From: Pseudomonadota bacterium
GTDB lineage: Bacteria; Pseudomonadota; Gammaproteobacteria; Burkholderiales; Rhodocyclaceae
DNA: 44,081 nt
Reading direction: 5' to 3'
Assembly: GCA_018261905.1 (NCBI GenBank)
Contig: JAGTRU010000033.1
Location: 1 to 44,081, forward strand
Shown: positions 16,322-24,866 of the stretch, one piece after another
How positions within the stretch are numbered: position 1 is the stretch's first letter
Layout of the letters: the number at the start of each line of letters is the position of its first letter
Program-made: the position numbers and the translations under genes
The notes under the pieces: generated by a model
Databases searched by the model: none
Told to the model about the DNA's origin: nothing
What the model saw: only the letters and a program-made list of their open reading frames with translations

Positions 16322-16954
16322 ATGGAAGCAGGCACTCCCAAGCGCGGCCGGCCGCGCGACCCTGAGCGCGTTAAGCGGGTTTTAGAAGCGGCCGCGGGGC
16401 AATTTATCGAGCACGGCTTCGCCCGGGCCAGCATCGAAGCCATCGCCAAGCTATCCGGCGTCTCCAAGGTGACGATCTACAGTTACTTTCCGACCAAGGA
16501 AGCTTTGTTCGAGGCGGCAGTCGGCGGTTGTACCGATGTGGTCGTGACCTCATTGCCCCCTGGCGCGCTGGATTCAAACAATCCGGAGGCGACTCTCTCG
16601 GTGATTGGCACATCGTTCCTGAAGTTGATGCGCTCCGATGACTCGCTAGGCTCGTTTCGGATGATGTTTGCGGCGGCAGGTGAACATGTCGAGGCCTGTG
16701 GCGCCTTCTACCGGGAGGGGCCGGAGAAACTTGTTCGCCAGGTGGCAGGCTATCTGCGAGACGCCAATGCGGTAGGCAGTCTTTCTGTCGCTTCGCCCGA
16801 TGAGGCCGCTGATCAGTTCCTGGCGCTATTCCTTGGTAGCGCGCACATTCGAACGATGCTGGGTCTGGACAAGCCGAACGAGAGCGAGGATGCAAAGCTG
16901 GTGCGTTCGAATGTGGCGCTGTTCATTCGGGCATTTGGCGGCCAGGGGAGATAG
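16322..16954 (+). CDS. TetR/AcrR-family repressor of the efflux operon
   Basis: A 210-residue regulator. The N-terminal helix-turn-helix is clear (about residues 14-60: FIEHGFARASIEAIAKLSG followed by VSKVTIYSYFPTKEALF). The C-terminal ligand-binding and dimer domain is of the AcrR C-terminal type. It is divergent from the efflux operon and starts at the edge of the repeated operators, the classical layout of a self-regulated pump repressor. Its inducing ligand is unknown. Confidence 0.9.
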   Translation: MEAGTPKRGRPRDPERVKRVLEAAAGQFIEHGFARASIEAIAKLSGVSKVTIYSYFPTKEALFEAAVGGCTDVVVTSLPPGALDSNNPEATLSVIGTSFLKLMRSDDSLGSFRMMFAAAGEHVEACGAFYREGPEKLVRQVAGYLRDANAVGSLSVASPDEAADQFLALFLGSAHIRTMLGLDKPNESEDAKLVRSNVALFIRAFGGQGR

Positions 16955-17030
16955 TTCGGTACCGATTGCTCCGGCGGTCGACAGCAAGCCCGCGTCGAGG
17001 CGATTTCCCCACCAATCCATGATTTGTCGT

Positions 17031-17840
17031 CTATAGACGCAAGGCGTCGACCACCAGTTTGAACGCCGGTGACGGCTGGCGGCGGCTTGGGTAATACAGG
17101 TGGTAGCCGGCAAACGGGGGGCTCCAGTCTTCGAGCACGCGCACTAGGCGGCCCTCCTCAATATGCGACGCAAACTCGTCTTCCAGAACGAAAGCGATGC
17201 CCAGGCCGGCCAGCGCTGCTTCGACGATATGAGCCGAGGTGTTGAGGATGAGCGGGCCGTCTACACAGACGTTCAACTTGCGGCCATCGCGTTCGAACTC
17301 CCAGGCGTACAGACCGCCATCGCCCGAGGTCCGGAAATTGATGCAACGATGGGCCGTCAGATCGTTCGGTGTCGTCGGCGCCGGGTGCCTGGCGAAATAG
17401 GACGGCGAGGCGCGGCGGCCATCCGCAGTGATGGGCTGATGGGGAGCGCAATCATGTCCTTGTCGATGTAGTCACCCAGGCGCACGCCAGCGTCGAAGCG
17501 ATCCGCGACGATGTCCCGGAGCCCGTAGTTGATGTCGAACTCCAGCTTGATATCGGGATACTCAAGCAGCAGCGCGCCGAGCTTGGGCATCAACAAGGTG
17601 CTCAGGGCGTGATCAGTGCAGGTGATGTGCACGGTGCCGGCCGGTTTGTCGCGCATTTCCGTCGGGGCGTCCAGTTCGGCCTCGATTTCGTCGAAACGAT
17701 GACCAATCGCCTGCAACAGGCGTTCGCCGGCCGCCGTCGGCGAGACGCTGCGTGTCGTGCGAGCAAGCAGTCGGATTTCCATCCGTGCCTCCAGGCCGCC
17801 GATGGTCTGGCCGCCCGCGCCTGGATCACCGCCACGTACT
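17031..17840 (-). pseudogene. LysR-type regulator, truncated and frameshifted
   Basis: Remains of a LysR regulator. The 3' part encodes a normal substrate-binding domain ending AFKLVVDALRL at 17031. The upstream part (LLARTTRSVSPTAAGERLL and the DHALSTLLMPKLG region) is in another frame. The change falls near 17420, where restoring one missing base would give the canonical ..RMAA-x-ASPSYFARHP. The helix-turn-helix N-terminus is missing: the recognisable sequence begins about 30 residues into the family at GGQTIGGLEARME. It then runs into an MFS fragment on the opposite strand. The gene cannot make a DNA-binding regulator. Confidence 0.85.
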
Positions 17841-17952
17841 GCTCGGGCTGACGGTACCGATGCTGCTGTCGTTGCTGCTGATCGCGGCAGCACCTGACTT
17901 CTCAGTGTTGATGGCGGCGCGGGCGCTGCTCGGCGTCACCATCAGCGGTTTT
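17821..17952 (+). pseudogene. MFS transporter fragment
   Basis: A 44-codon stretch reading like the loop before, and the third membrane helix of, an MFS drug/metabolite exporter. Landmarks are DHRHVLLGLT, MLLSLLLIAAAPDF and MAARALLGVTISGF. Both the first two helices and everything after helix 3-4 are absent. It abuts the broken 5' end of the LysR remnant on the other strand. This looks like a divergent regulator-transporter pair collapsed by a deletion that removed both 5' ends. Confidence 0.75.
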
Positions 17953-18070
17953 CTACCGGGACTTCGGCTATTCCAAAGGACTCGTCAAACTAGGCCGCTT
18001 CGACAAGGGCATAGAAGCACTCGAAGTCCATGACTCACTGACTATTTTGATTGAGGCAATCCCCGGATAG
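17951..18070 (+). pseudogene. Orphan C-terminal coding tail, unidentified
   Basis: Directly after the MFS fragment, in another frame, 39 codons read FYRDFGYSKGLVKLGRFDKG, then an IEALEVHDSL segment, ending IEAIPG and a TAG. It reads like the end of a real protein (balanced composition, no start codon) but I do not recognise the family. The 237 bases after it, to the nifE stop (18071-18307), hold no recognisable gene. Confidence 0.35.
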
Positions 18071-18307
18071 CCGAAAATGAAGGCTATAGAGGTCAGCAAT
18101 TGGTCGTAATCCAGTCGTTCCCTGCAAGTTCCCGGAATGTCAGCGTTGGCCGACGCCCCTCTTGTGATCCGCTGGAAGGAAGGGCTGATGTACGCGGTTA
18201 CCTGCCGTTGGATCCTCGAAACGGCCAATGACAGGGTTCTCAACAGCCCTTCACTGTACCGATCAAGGCAAAGGCTTCACCACGCCACCCCAACCAGGAA
18301 CCGGCGA

Positions 18308-19708
18308 TCACCCCGCCAGCACCGTCCCCGGCCCGCTGGCCTTGGCCCACGGCGCCGGTTTGCGCACCGCTGCCCAGACCGGGCTTTCCATCGACAGGGC
18401 CAATTGCCGCGCCAGTTCGACCATGCCGCTGTAGCCGGCATAGCCGAATTCGCGTTCCTGGTTGATGTCGAGGAAGGGGATGCGCGCCTTGAGCGCCGTG
18501 TAGAGATTGCGGCCGCCGGCGATCAGGATGTCGGCCTGGTATTCGTGATAGGTCGACAACAGCGCCTTGGGGCTGCCGTCGTCGATCATCTTGGTATCTT
18601 CACCCATCAGTTCGCGGATGCGCGCCTTGTCTTCTTCCGTGGACTTCTTGGTGCCCGTGGCCACCACCTTCATGCCCAGATCCTGCAAGGCCGAGACGAT
18701 CGACCACGACTTGACGCCGCCGGTGTAGAGCAGGACGCGCTTGTCTTTCAGACGAACACGCCAGGGTTCGAGTTCAGCGTTGGACTTGGCTTCTTCGCGA
18801 GCGATGACGACTTCGGTGCGGGCGATCAGATCCGAGTCGCCGATCAGTTTGGCGAAATCGCGCAGCGCGTTGGAGACGTCGGCGACGCCGTAGAAACTGC
18901 CTTCGAAGAAGGGAATGCCGAAATCGTCCTGCATCTTGCGCGCCACGTTGAGCAGCGCCTTGGCGCAGACCACCATGTTCACCTTGGCGCGGTGCATGGT
19001 CTGCACTTCATGGAAGCGCGAATCGCCGGAAAGCGTACAGAGAATGCGCAGGCCGAGTTCGTCGAAGAGCGGCGCGACATTCCAGAATTCGCCGGCAATG
19101 TTGTATTCGCCAATCAGATTGACGTCGTAGGTCGGCAGGCCGTCGGCACGCGGCGAAGCGGGCACCGGTTCAGCGGTGCCAATGACGTGCTTGAACATCG
19201 CTTCGCCGGCCAGCCGGTTGCCGAGATTCTTGGTGCCGTAGAAACCGGCGGCATCGACCGGAATCACAGGCGTGCCCCAGCGTGCCGTGGCGTCGCGACA
19301 GACCGCTTCGACATCGTCGCCGATCAGCGCCGTGACGCAGGTGTTGTAGATGAAGACGGCCTGCGGCGCGTAGCTGTCGATGGCCTGCTTGATGGCATGG
19401 AACAGGCGCTTTTCGCTGCGCCCCATGACGACGTCGGTTTCCGACAGGTCGGTGGTCATGCCGATCTTGTACAGCGTCACGCCGGAAGAACGCGTGCCGC
19501 GGTTATCCCAGGAGGAACCGGCACAGGCGATCGGGCCATGCACAATGTGCGCGACATCGGCAATCGGCAACAGCGCGATCTGCGCGCCGTCAAAAGAACA
19601 GCCGCCCGCCGTCGCACCTGGCTTGGGCTTGGCGCAACCGGACTTTTCCTTAGTATTGTGGCTACAGGCCGGCTCGTCGAGCAGGGCCTGGATTTCGCTG
19701 GCTTTCAT
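18308..19708 (-). CDS. nifE: FeMo-cofactor scaffold subunit NifE
   Basis: A 466-residue NifD-like subunit of the NifEN scaffold. The ligand cysteines of NifE are at the Azotobacter positions: Cys37 (GGCSFDGA), Cys62 ([11 protein letters not shown]) and Cys124 ([10 protein letters not shown]). The start is the ATG at 19708 behind a CTGGAG site. A perfect sigma-54 promoter and a strong NifA site lie upstream. Its normal downstream partner nifN is displaced by about 11 kb, so nifE appears to be expressed as a single-gene nif unit. Confidence 0.96.
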   Translation of the reverse strand: MKASEIQALLDEPACSHNTKEKSGCAKPKPGATAGGCSFDGAQIALLPIADVAHIVHGPIACAGSSWDNRGTRSSGVTLYKIGMTTDLSETDVVMGRSEKRLFHAIKQAIDSYAPQAVFIYNTCVTALIGDDVEAVCRDATARWGTPVIPVDAAGFYGTKNLGNRLAGEAMFKHVIGTAEPVPASPRADGLPTYDVNLIGEYNIAGEFWNVAPLFDELGLRILCTLSGDSRFHEVQTMHRAKVNMVVCAKALLNVARKMQDDFGIPFFEGSFYGVADVSNALRDFAKLIGDSDLIARTEVVIAREEAKSNAELEPWRVRLKDKRVLLYTGGVKSWSIVSALQDLGMKVVATGTKKSTEEDKARIRELMGEDTKMIDDGSPKALLSTYHEYQADILIAGGRNLYTALKARIPFLDINQEREFGYAGYSGMVELARQLALSMESPVWAAVRKPAPWAKASGPGTVLAG

Positions 19709-19737
19709 ACGGTTCTCCAGAGGTCTGGGGAACAATT

Positions 19738-19753
19738 AGCAAAACAGGTGCCA
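19738..19753 (-). promoter_or_regulatory. Sigma-54 promoter of nifE
   Basis: The minus strand reads TGGCACCTGTTTTGCT, a full match to the -24/-12 consensus with 10 bases between GG and GC. The predicted start is near 19727, about 20 bases before the nifE ATG. Confidence 0.93.
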
Positions 19754-19795
19754 CATTCAATCCATTGTTTTATATGGAAAAAATAAACGATAAAT

Positions 19796-19811
19796 TGTCG
19801 GCTATGCGACA
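19796..19811. promoter_or_regulatory. NifA upstream activator site (nifE)
   Basis: TGTCG-GCTATG-CGACA, flanked by T and A, about 75 bases upstream of the predicted nifE start site. It has the same ten fixed bases as the sites for iscA(nif), rnfG/nifL and the ferredoxin gene. Confidence 0.9.
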
Positions 19812-19853
19812 AGTAGCGGCCCTTGCGACAAACACGACGCCCATCCCGGCAGA

Positions 19854-20384
19854 TCAGCGGCGCGAATAGACCAGTTCGACCCGGCGCAGTTTCTGCCGAC
19901 AGGCCTCGAATTTACAGTGACTGGCCCGCCGCTCCCGGCCAATCACATTGCGCCGCATTTGCCGAGCCGAAACGCCGAAGGAGCGAAGTTGTTTGCTCAC
20001 CGCCGAAACTCGCATATCGGTCAGGGCCAGGTTGTAGGAGCGACTTCCCGTGTCATCGGCGTGCCCGAACAAAGTGACATGTAGCTGCTTATCTTCCTTT
20101 AGCCGCTCGGCATGGCCGCGCAGTTTTTCCTTTTCGACCTCGCTGATGGTGCTTGAACCAACGGCGAAATAGACATTGAAATCGTCGCTGATGGCAGCCG
20201 TAATTTTTTCATCCGACGCTTTTGAGCTCTCCAAGGAAGGCGCTTCGGCGGGCGGCACGCCCTGCTCGACCGGCGGCGGCGGGCTCACGGCCCCCGCCTG
20301 GCGTGCCGGCGGCGCGGAACAGCCGGCGAGCAAGGCAACCCCCGCCAATAACAAGACGACGAACTTATTCAAGTTGGTGCGCAT
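19854..20384 (-). CDS. OmpA-family outer-membrane lipoprotein
   Basis: A 176-residue protein with a lipoprotein signal (VVLLLAGVALLAGCSAPP). A Pro/Glu/Ser-rich linker and a C-terminal OmpA-like peptidoglycan-binding domain follow (VYFAVGSSTISEVEKEKL, then the LFGHADDTGSRSYNLALTDMR region). The C-terminus carries extra cysteines (SHCKFEACRQ). The ATG at 20384 has a GGGGAAAG site. The longer upstream frame is not credible. It lies about 43 bases upstream of the nifE NifA site and runs in the same direction, but it has no nif promoter of its own that I can see. Confidence 0.87.
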   Translation of the reverse strand: MRTNLNKFVVLLLAGVALLAGCSAPPARQAGAVSPPPPVEQGVPPAEAPSLESSKASDEKITAAISDDFNVYFAVGSSTISEVEKEKLRGHAERLKEDKQLHVTLFGHADDTGSRSYNLALTDMRVSAVSKQLRSFGVSARQMRRNVIGRERRASHCKFEACRQKLRRVELVYSRR

Positions 20385-20576
20385 GGGCTTTCCCCTTTCC
20401 GGGCAAGGGCGACGATCTCGTGGTAACTGATTGGCCATTGCCGGGGCCGGAGGGCGCCCCAACAACCGCGCATGGCTGACCGATTTTTCCTCATCGGCGA
20501 ATAGTACCGTGTTCGGAATTTTCGCGGCGCCACTCCGCCGCCGGCGCCGACTCGTCAAGCCGGCGCGACGGCGCGC

Positions 20577-21644
20577 TTACAGGACCAGCAAATCGCGCAG
20601 CTTGGCCAACATCTTCGGCCCCATGCCCTTGGCCCGACAAACATCCTCCAGCGTGGCAAACGGCCGGGCGGCGATGATGGCGCGGGCGACGCTGGGCGGC
20701 AGACCTTTGACGGCGAGCAATTCGGCTTCGCTGGCCTTGTTGACCGACACCGCCTTGACGACAGCCTTGCTGGCGGCAGCTTTCTTGGCCGATTTCTTGG
20801 CCGGCTCAGCTACGGCCTTCTTTTCTTCGGCGGCCGGCGTCTTGGCCGCTTTGGCAGGTTTTGCCACGACTGCCGCCGTGGTTTCCACGATGGATTCGGC
20901 TACGACGGCCGGGGCTTCTTCGGCCTTGACCGGCGCCGCGACGAAATTGCGGTAATCGCGGGTCACGTAACCGGCCGGCGTCCACTCGCGCAGCATCACG
21001 GTCAGGGCGGCGCCTTCCGCCGGCATGGCCGCCGGCACGTCGAAATGGCACGCCGTCCAGGCACTGCCGCCGGCCAGCACGCCGAGCACCAGGCTGGCCA
21101 CCGGCGTACCGGCCCAGCTACCGCCGGCATACGGCGCATCGAGCGCCCACACTTCCAGGTTCAGCGTGCCGCTCAGGTTGTCGGCGGCACGCGGGTTGCT
21201 GATCGCCTCGATCGTCAACGCGGCAATGCCGTCAGCCACCGAGCACCCGACCTCGCCCATCAGACTGGGCAGGAAGAAATTCTCGCGCGCCGGGTAGGCC
21301 GCCAGGTCACGGACCTCGGCTTGACCATCGGCCGCGAAGGCAACCAGCGCCAGGGCCAGTTGCTGCTCGCCGGCCCCGGCCGGCGGCATGGCGGCGCAAC
21401 AACCGTCGGCCAGCAAACCGCCGGCCCGCGGCGCGATGGCCATTTCCGCCACCTTGACGCCATTCAGACCGCCGGCAAAACCCTGCTGGCTGGCCCACAA
21501 CTGCAAAACCCAGCGCTGGTCCGAGGCCAGATCGTCGTCGGAAAAGCTGACTTCGGCATTGAGCTGGACGAAATCGCCGTCGAAGCGATAACCGTGGTTT
21601 TCGCCGAGGTGGGTCGGGTAGTTGGCGGAAGAAATATTAGTCAT
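20577..21644 (-). CDS. Unidentified two-repeat protein with lysine-rich linker and HhH tail
   Basis: A 355-residue protein of no family I can name. Residues about 20-105 and 150-225 look like two copies of one beta-rich domain; compare LQLWASQQGFAGGLNGVKVAEM and LEVWALDAPYAGGSWAGTPVAS as landmarks. An Ala/Lys-rich, histone-like linker (about 255-298, KKSAKKAAASKAVVKAV) leads to a ComEA-type helix-hairpin-helix (about 299-350, VNKASEAELLAVKGLPPSVA). This suggests DNA or protein binding. The likely start is ATG 21644, although no clear ribosome site is seen. A strong NifA-type palindrome lies 120 bases upstream. Confidence 0.8.
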   Translation of the reverse strand: MTNISSANYPTHLGENHGYRFDGDFVQLNAEVSFSDDDLASDQRWVLQLWASQQGFAGGLNGVKVAEMAIAPRAGGLLADGCCAAMPPAGAGEQQLALALVAFAADGQAEVRDLAAYPARENFFLPSLMGEVGCSVADGIAALTIEAISNPRAADNLSGTLNLEVWALDAPYAGGSWAGTPVASLVLGVLAGGSAWTACHFDVPAAMPAEGAALTVMLREWTPAGYVTRDYRNFVAAPVKAEEAPAVVAESIVETTAAVVAKPAKAAKTPAAEEKKAVAEPAKKSAKKAAASKAVVKAVSVNKASEAELLAVKGLPPSVARAIIAARPFATLEDVCRAKGMGPKMLAKLRDLLVL

Positions 21645-21678
21645 GAATGCGGCCTGTTTTGCGTGGAAAATGGGGCGC

Positions 21679-21684
21679 ATTATA
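21679..21684 (-). promoter_or_regulatory. Possible -10 element of the HhH-protein gene
   Basis: A perfect TATAAT on the minus strand, 35 bases before the ATG. The best -35 (TGATAA at 21703-21708, 18-base spacer) is weak. No sigma-54 element with correct spacing is present between here and the NifA-type site, so the promoter type is uncertain. Confidence 0.4.
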
Positions 21685-21763
21685 TGAGCTATTTTTCCTG
21701 ATTTATCATGTAGTTAGTTATTAATTTCGACGCACAAACCTGGTGCAGAAATCGGCCGTTTTT

Positions 21764-21779
21764 TGTCGTGAAGGCGACA
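21764..21779. promoter_or_regulatory. NifA-type activator site upstream of HhH-protein gene
   Basis: TGTCG-TGAAGG-CGACA, flanked by T and A, the same extended palindrome as the other strong nif sites. The only gene positioned to use it is the minus-strand HhH-protein gene (start 21644), as the plus-strand side enters the antiporter gene tail. Confidence 0.7.
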
Positions 21780-21790
21780 AAAATCAGCCA

Positions 21791-23116
21791 TTACGCGATC
21801 CCCAGCCGGCGCGTCCACCACGGCGTGATTGCCGGCAACAGGGTCAGGGTCCAGATCACCACCCAGGCGGTCAAAGGCATCAGCAGTTTCAGTTCGGGAA
21901 ACTGGGCCACCGTGATGACGGCCAGCACGACGGGGATAACCCCGGTCTCGCGGACGACACTCAGGAAGAGCTTGTCTTTCAAGCCGAGCCCGGTCGGCAA
22001 CAGGGAAAGCATGACGGCCAGCGGCCTGGCAACAAGGATGAAGGCCAGCGCCACGACCAGACCGAGGGCGGCGGTATCCCGAAGATCGCCGAGGGCGACG
22101 AAAGGCCCGACCATCATGAAAATGGTCGGCTTGGCGATGCTCTCGACCTTGATCTCCATGGTGTGCAGCGTCTTGTGGAAATATTCCCGGCCATGGTTGT
22201 AGTTGGCCAGCAGGCCGGCGACGAAGGCGGCGAGAAAGCCGTTGCCGTGGATGATCTGGGCCAGCAGGAAAGTCACCAGCGGCACCGCCAGCACGATGGC
22301 GAAATCGTAGGCGGTCTCGCCGACCTCGCGCAGGTGGTCGCGCGACTTGTAGCGTTCGTAGCCATGCATGGCACCCCAGCCGACCATCCCGGCGACAGTA
22401 CCGAAGGCGAACTGCTTGCCGAGCAGCAGCAGGTTGTCGGCACTGAACAGACCGGTCGCCAGGCCGCCCAGCGAATCGACCGGCGTCCCGGCCAGAACCA
22501 TGGTGGCAACGGCCGCCGTAAAGATCGCACCAACCGCGTCGTTGAGCGCGCTTTCGGCAACGGCAATATCGTTGAGGCGCTGGTAGCCGTCCTTGAAGAC
22601 GATGTTCTTCAGGGTCGGAATCAGCGCCGCCGGATCGGTCGAACCGATAATCGCCGAGAGCAGCGCCGAGGTTTTGCCGTCCAGCCCGCAGGCCATCAGG
22701 ATCGGGAACATCACGAAAAAGGTGATGAGATAGCCGAGCACCGCAAGCATCAGGGTGGGAAAAGCGATCTTGACGAAATCCAGCTTATCCACCTCGTCGC
22801 CGCCGCCCTTGAGGATGATGGCGGCGAGCGCCGTGCACACCACGACCGGAATCATGATCTGCGGCGCGATGGGCGCCAGGGCATCGTGCAGCACGATGCC
22901 GATCAGCAATTGCAGGGTGAAGTTGGGGAAAATCGTCCCTTCCGCCAGTTTGCTGCAAGCCCAGCCGAAGACCAGGAACAGCCCGAGACACCACAAGGTA
23001 TTGGCAATCGCCGCCTCGGTGGCATCGAGGTGCGCCAGGTGGCCGAGAAGTACTGGCGCGGCAAGGTTCAGCAGGTAGGCGGCGAGGAACAGGCCGGCAA
23101 TTTTTCCGTATTTCAT
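21791..23116 (-). CDS. CPA-family cation/proton antiporter
   Basis: A 441-residue integral membrane protein with about 12-13 hydrophobic helices covering nearly its whole length. The acidic ion-binding motif is visible as AESALNDAVGAIF, the ND type typical of electroneutral CPA1 (NhaP-like) exchangers. The family exchanges Na+ or K+ for H+. It lacks a long cytoplasmic TrkA domain. It is downstream of pntB, separated by a terminator, and its stop lies 12 bases from the NifA-type site. No sign of nif regulation of its own. Confidence 0.88.
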   Translation of the reverse strand: MKYGKIAGLFLAAYLLNLAAPVLLGHLAHLDATEAAIANTLWCLGLFLVFGWACSKLAEGTIFPNFTLQLLIGIVLHDALAPIAPQIMIPVVVCTALAAIILKGGGDEVDKLDFVKIAFPTLMLAVLGYLITFFVMFPILMACGLDGKTSALLSAIIGSTDPAALIPTLKNIVFKDGYQRLNDIAVAESALNDAVGAIFTAAVATMVLAGTPVDSLGGLATGLFSADNLLLLGKQFAFGTVAGMVGWGAMHGYERYKSRDHLREVGETAYDFAIVLAVPLVTFLLAQIIHGNGFLAAFVAGLLANYNHGREYFHKTLHTMEIKVESIAKPTIFMMVGPFVALGDLRDTAALGLVVALAFILVARPLAVMLSLLPTGLGLKDKLFLSVVRETGVIPVVLAVITVAQFPELKLLMPLTAWVVIWTLTLLPAITPWWTRRLGIA

Positions 23117-23136
23117 GGCATCGATCGATAAAGAAA

Positions 23137-23163
23137 CAGGCCGGCAGAATAACTGCCGGCCTG
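23137..23163 (-). terminator. Terminator after pntB
   Basis: A perfect 11-bp stem (CAGGCCGGCAG with its complement) and 5-base loop in the gap between pntB and the antiporter gene. On the minus strand it is followed by TTTCTTT. This fits an intrinsic terminator for the pnt transcript. Confidence 0.75.
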
Positions 23164-23211
23164 TCGCCTGTCGATTGGGGAAATCCAGCGCCAGCCGGCG
23201 CCGAATTCCTA

Positions 23212-24582
23212 TTAGCCCATCGCCTTCAATTGCTGGATGATTTCGCCGGCCATCGGCTGGGCGTCACCGTAGAGCATGCGGCAGTTGTCGGTATAGAACA
23301 GCGCATTTTCGACGCCGGAGTAACCGGTGCCCTTGCCGCGCTTGATAACAATGACGTTCTGCGCCATGTCGGCATTGAGGATGGGCATGCCGTAGATCGG
23401 ACTCGACTTGTCGGTACGGGCGCTCGGATTAACCACGTCGTTGGCACCGATGATCAGCGCCACGTCGGTCTGGCCAAATTCGCCGTTGATTTCTTCCAGA
23501 TCCATGATCTTGTCGTAGGGCACGCCAGCTTCGGCCAGCAGCACGTTCATGTGGCCCGGCATCCGCCCGGCCACCGGGTGGATGGCGAACTTCACCTCGA
23601 CGCCGGCTTCTTCCAGAATCTCGGTCATTTCCCAGACCTTGTGCTGGGCGTGCGCCACCGCCATGCCGTAACCCGGGACGATGATGACCTTGCTGGCGTA
23701 ACGCATCAAGGCTGCGGCATCGAGCGCCGAGAGTTCCTTCATCGTGCCGCTGATCGCCTCGCCCGGCCCCGTTGCCACCATCGGCGTAAACAGGATGTTG
23801 GTCAGCGGCCGGTTCATCGCCTTGGCCATCAACTGGGTGAGCAGCGTGCCGGCCGCGCCGACGACGATACCGGCAATGATCAGCGCCGGGTTGCCGAGGA
23901 CGTAGCCTTCGAAGCCGACGGCCAGGCCGGTGAAGGCGTTGAACAGCGAGATCACCACCGGCATGTCGGCGCCGCCGATGGGCAGCGTGACGATCAGGCC
24001 AAGCACCAGGGCAACGGCGAAGAAGGCAAAGATCAGTTGCGGCTGGGCCGGGGCGAGGATGACCATGGCACTACCGAGCCCGATGGCGACCAGTGCCAGC
24101 ACGACATTGACGGCATTCTGCGCCGGCAGCCGGTGCGCTTTTTTCAGCACACCCTGCAGCTTGGCCCAGGCGACGCAGGAGCCGGTGAAAGAGACGGCGC
24201 CGATCAGCGCGCCGATCACCGCCAGCACGATGGTGACCAGGCTGTGCGTTTCGCCCTTGGCGAACTCGATGGCGGCAATCGCGGCGGCGGCACCGCCGCC
24301 CATGCCGTTGTAGATGGCGACCATCTGCGGCATGTCGGTCATCTTGACCTTCTTGCCGGAGATCCAGGCCACCGCACCGCCGAGTCCGAGGGCCAGGGCC
24401 ATCAGCGCCAGGTTCTGCAGACCGGGAATGAGGAAGGTGGCGGCAATCGCCAGCAGCATGCCGTAACCGGCGATGACGATACCCTTGCGGGCGGAAGCCG
24501 GCGACCCCATGCCCTTCAAACCGAAGATGAAAAGCAGCGCGCCGAGGTACCAAGCGCCTTGAATGTAGATGGGCGGCGTCAT
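23212..24582 (-). CDS. pntB: NAD(P) transhydrogenase subunit beta
   Basis: A 456-residue membrane subunit. About nine hydrophobic helices form the proton channel. The C-terminal NADP(H)-binding domain follows: VPGYGMAVAHAQH, then MPGHMNVLLAEAGVPYD, and GANDVVNPSARTDKSSPIYG. The complex uses the proton gradient to make NADPH from NADH. The gene starts 2 bases after pntAB. Confidence 0.95.
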   Translation of the reverse strand: MTPPIYIQGAWYLGALLFIFGLKGMGSPASARKGIVIAGYGMLLAIAATFLIPGLQNLALMALALGLGGAVAWISGKKVKMTDMPQMVAIYNGMGGGAAAAIAAIEFAKGETHSLVTIVLAVIGALIGAVSFTGSCVAWAKLQGVLKKAHRLPAQNAVNVVLALVAIGLGSAMVILAPAQPQLIFAFFAVALVLGLIVTLPIGGADMPVVISLFNAFTGLAVGFEGYVLGNPALIIAGIVVGAAGTLLTQLMAKAMNRPLTNILFTPMVATGPGEAISGTMKELSALDAAALMRYASKVIIVPGYGMAVAHAQHKVWEMTEILEEAGVEVKFAIHPVAGRMPGHMNVLLAEAGVPYDKIMDLEEINGEFGQTDVALIIGANDVVNPSARTDKSSPIYGMPILNADMAQNVIVIKRGKGTGYSGVENALFYTDNCRMLYGDAQPMAGEIIQQLKAMG

Positions 24583-24584
24583 GA

Positions 24585-24866
24585 TCAGGCTTCCTTCTTC
24601 TTGAACATGGCGAGCATGCGTTCGGTAACGACGTAGCCGCCGGCCGCGTTGGCCGCGCCCAGCGCCACGGCAAAGAAGCCGATGGCCTGCTGGACGGGCG
24701 TATCGGCCGTGCCCAACATGAGCATGGCGCCGACCACGACCACGCCGTGCACGAAGTTGGAACCGGACATCAGCGGCGTGTGCAGGATGACCGGCACCTT
24801 GGCGATGATCTCGTAGCCGGTGAAAGCAGCGAGCGTGAAGATATATAAAGCGAGTAAGCCGTCCAT
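24585..24866 (-). CDS. pntAB: NAD(P) transhydrogenase subunit alpha part 2
   Basis: A 93-residue membrane segment of the alpha subunit with three or four hydrophobic helices (LLALYIFTLAAFTGYEI, FVHGVVVVGAMLML, AIGFFAVALGAANAAGGY). This separate small gene marks the three-polypeptide transhydrogenase (as in Rhodospirillum rubrum). The ATG at 24866 overlaps the pntAA stop by one base (TAATG). Confidence 0.93.
   Translation of the reverse strand: MDGLLALYIFTLAAFTGYEIIAKVPVILHTPLMSGSNFVHGVVVVGAMLMLGTADTPVQQAIGFFAVALGAANAAGGYVVTERMLAMFKKKEA

Noticed and set aside
18137..19786. A 549-codon open frame on the plus strand
   Set aside because: It is the antisense shadow of nifE.
21740..21763. A sigma-54-like element beside the NifA-type site of the HhH gene
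   Set aside because: GG and GC are 9 bases apart, so the element is not credible; reported instead as a NifA-type site without a partner promoter.
21743..23131. A 462-codon plus-strand frame
   Set aside because: It is antisense to the antiporter gene, very rich in Gln, Gly, Arg and Asp, with no family resemblance. Similar shadows oppose pntB (23230-24636), rnfC (27653-29011), nifN (5859-7181) and nifA (33830-35128).
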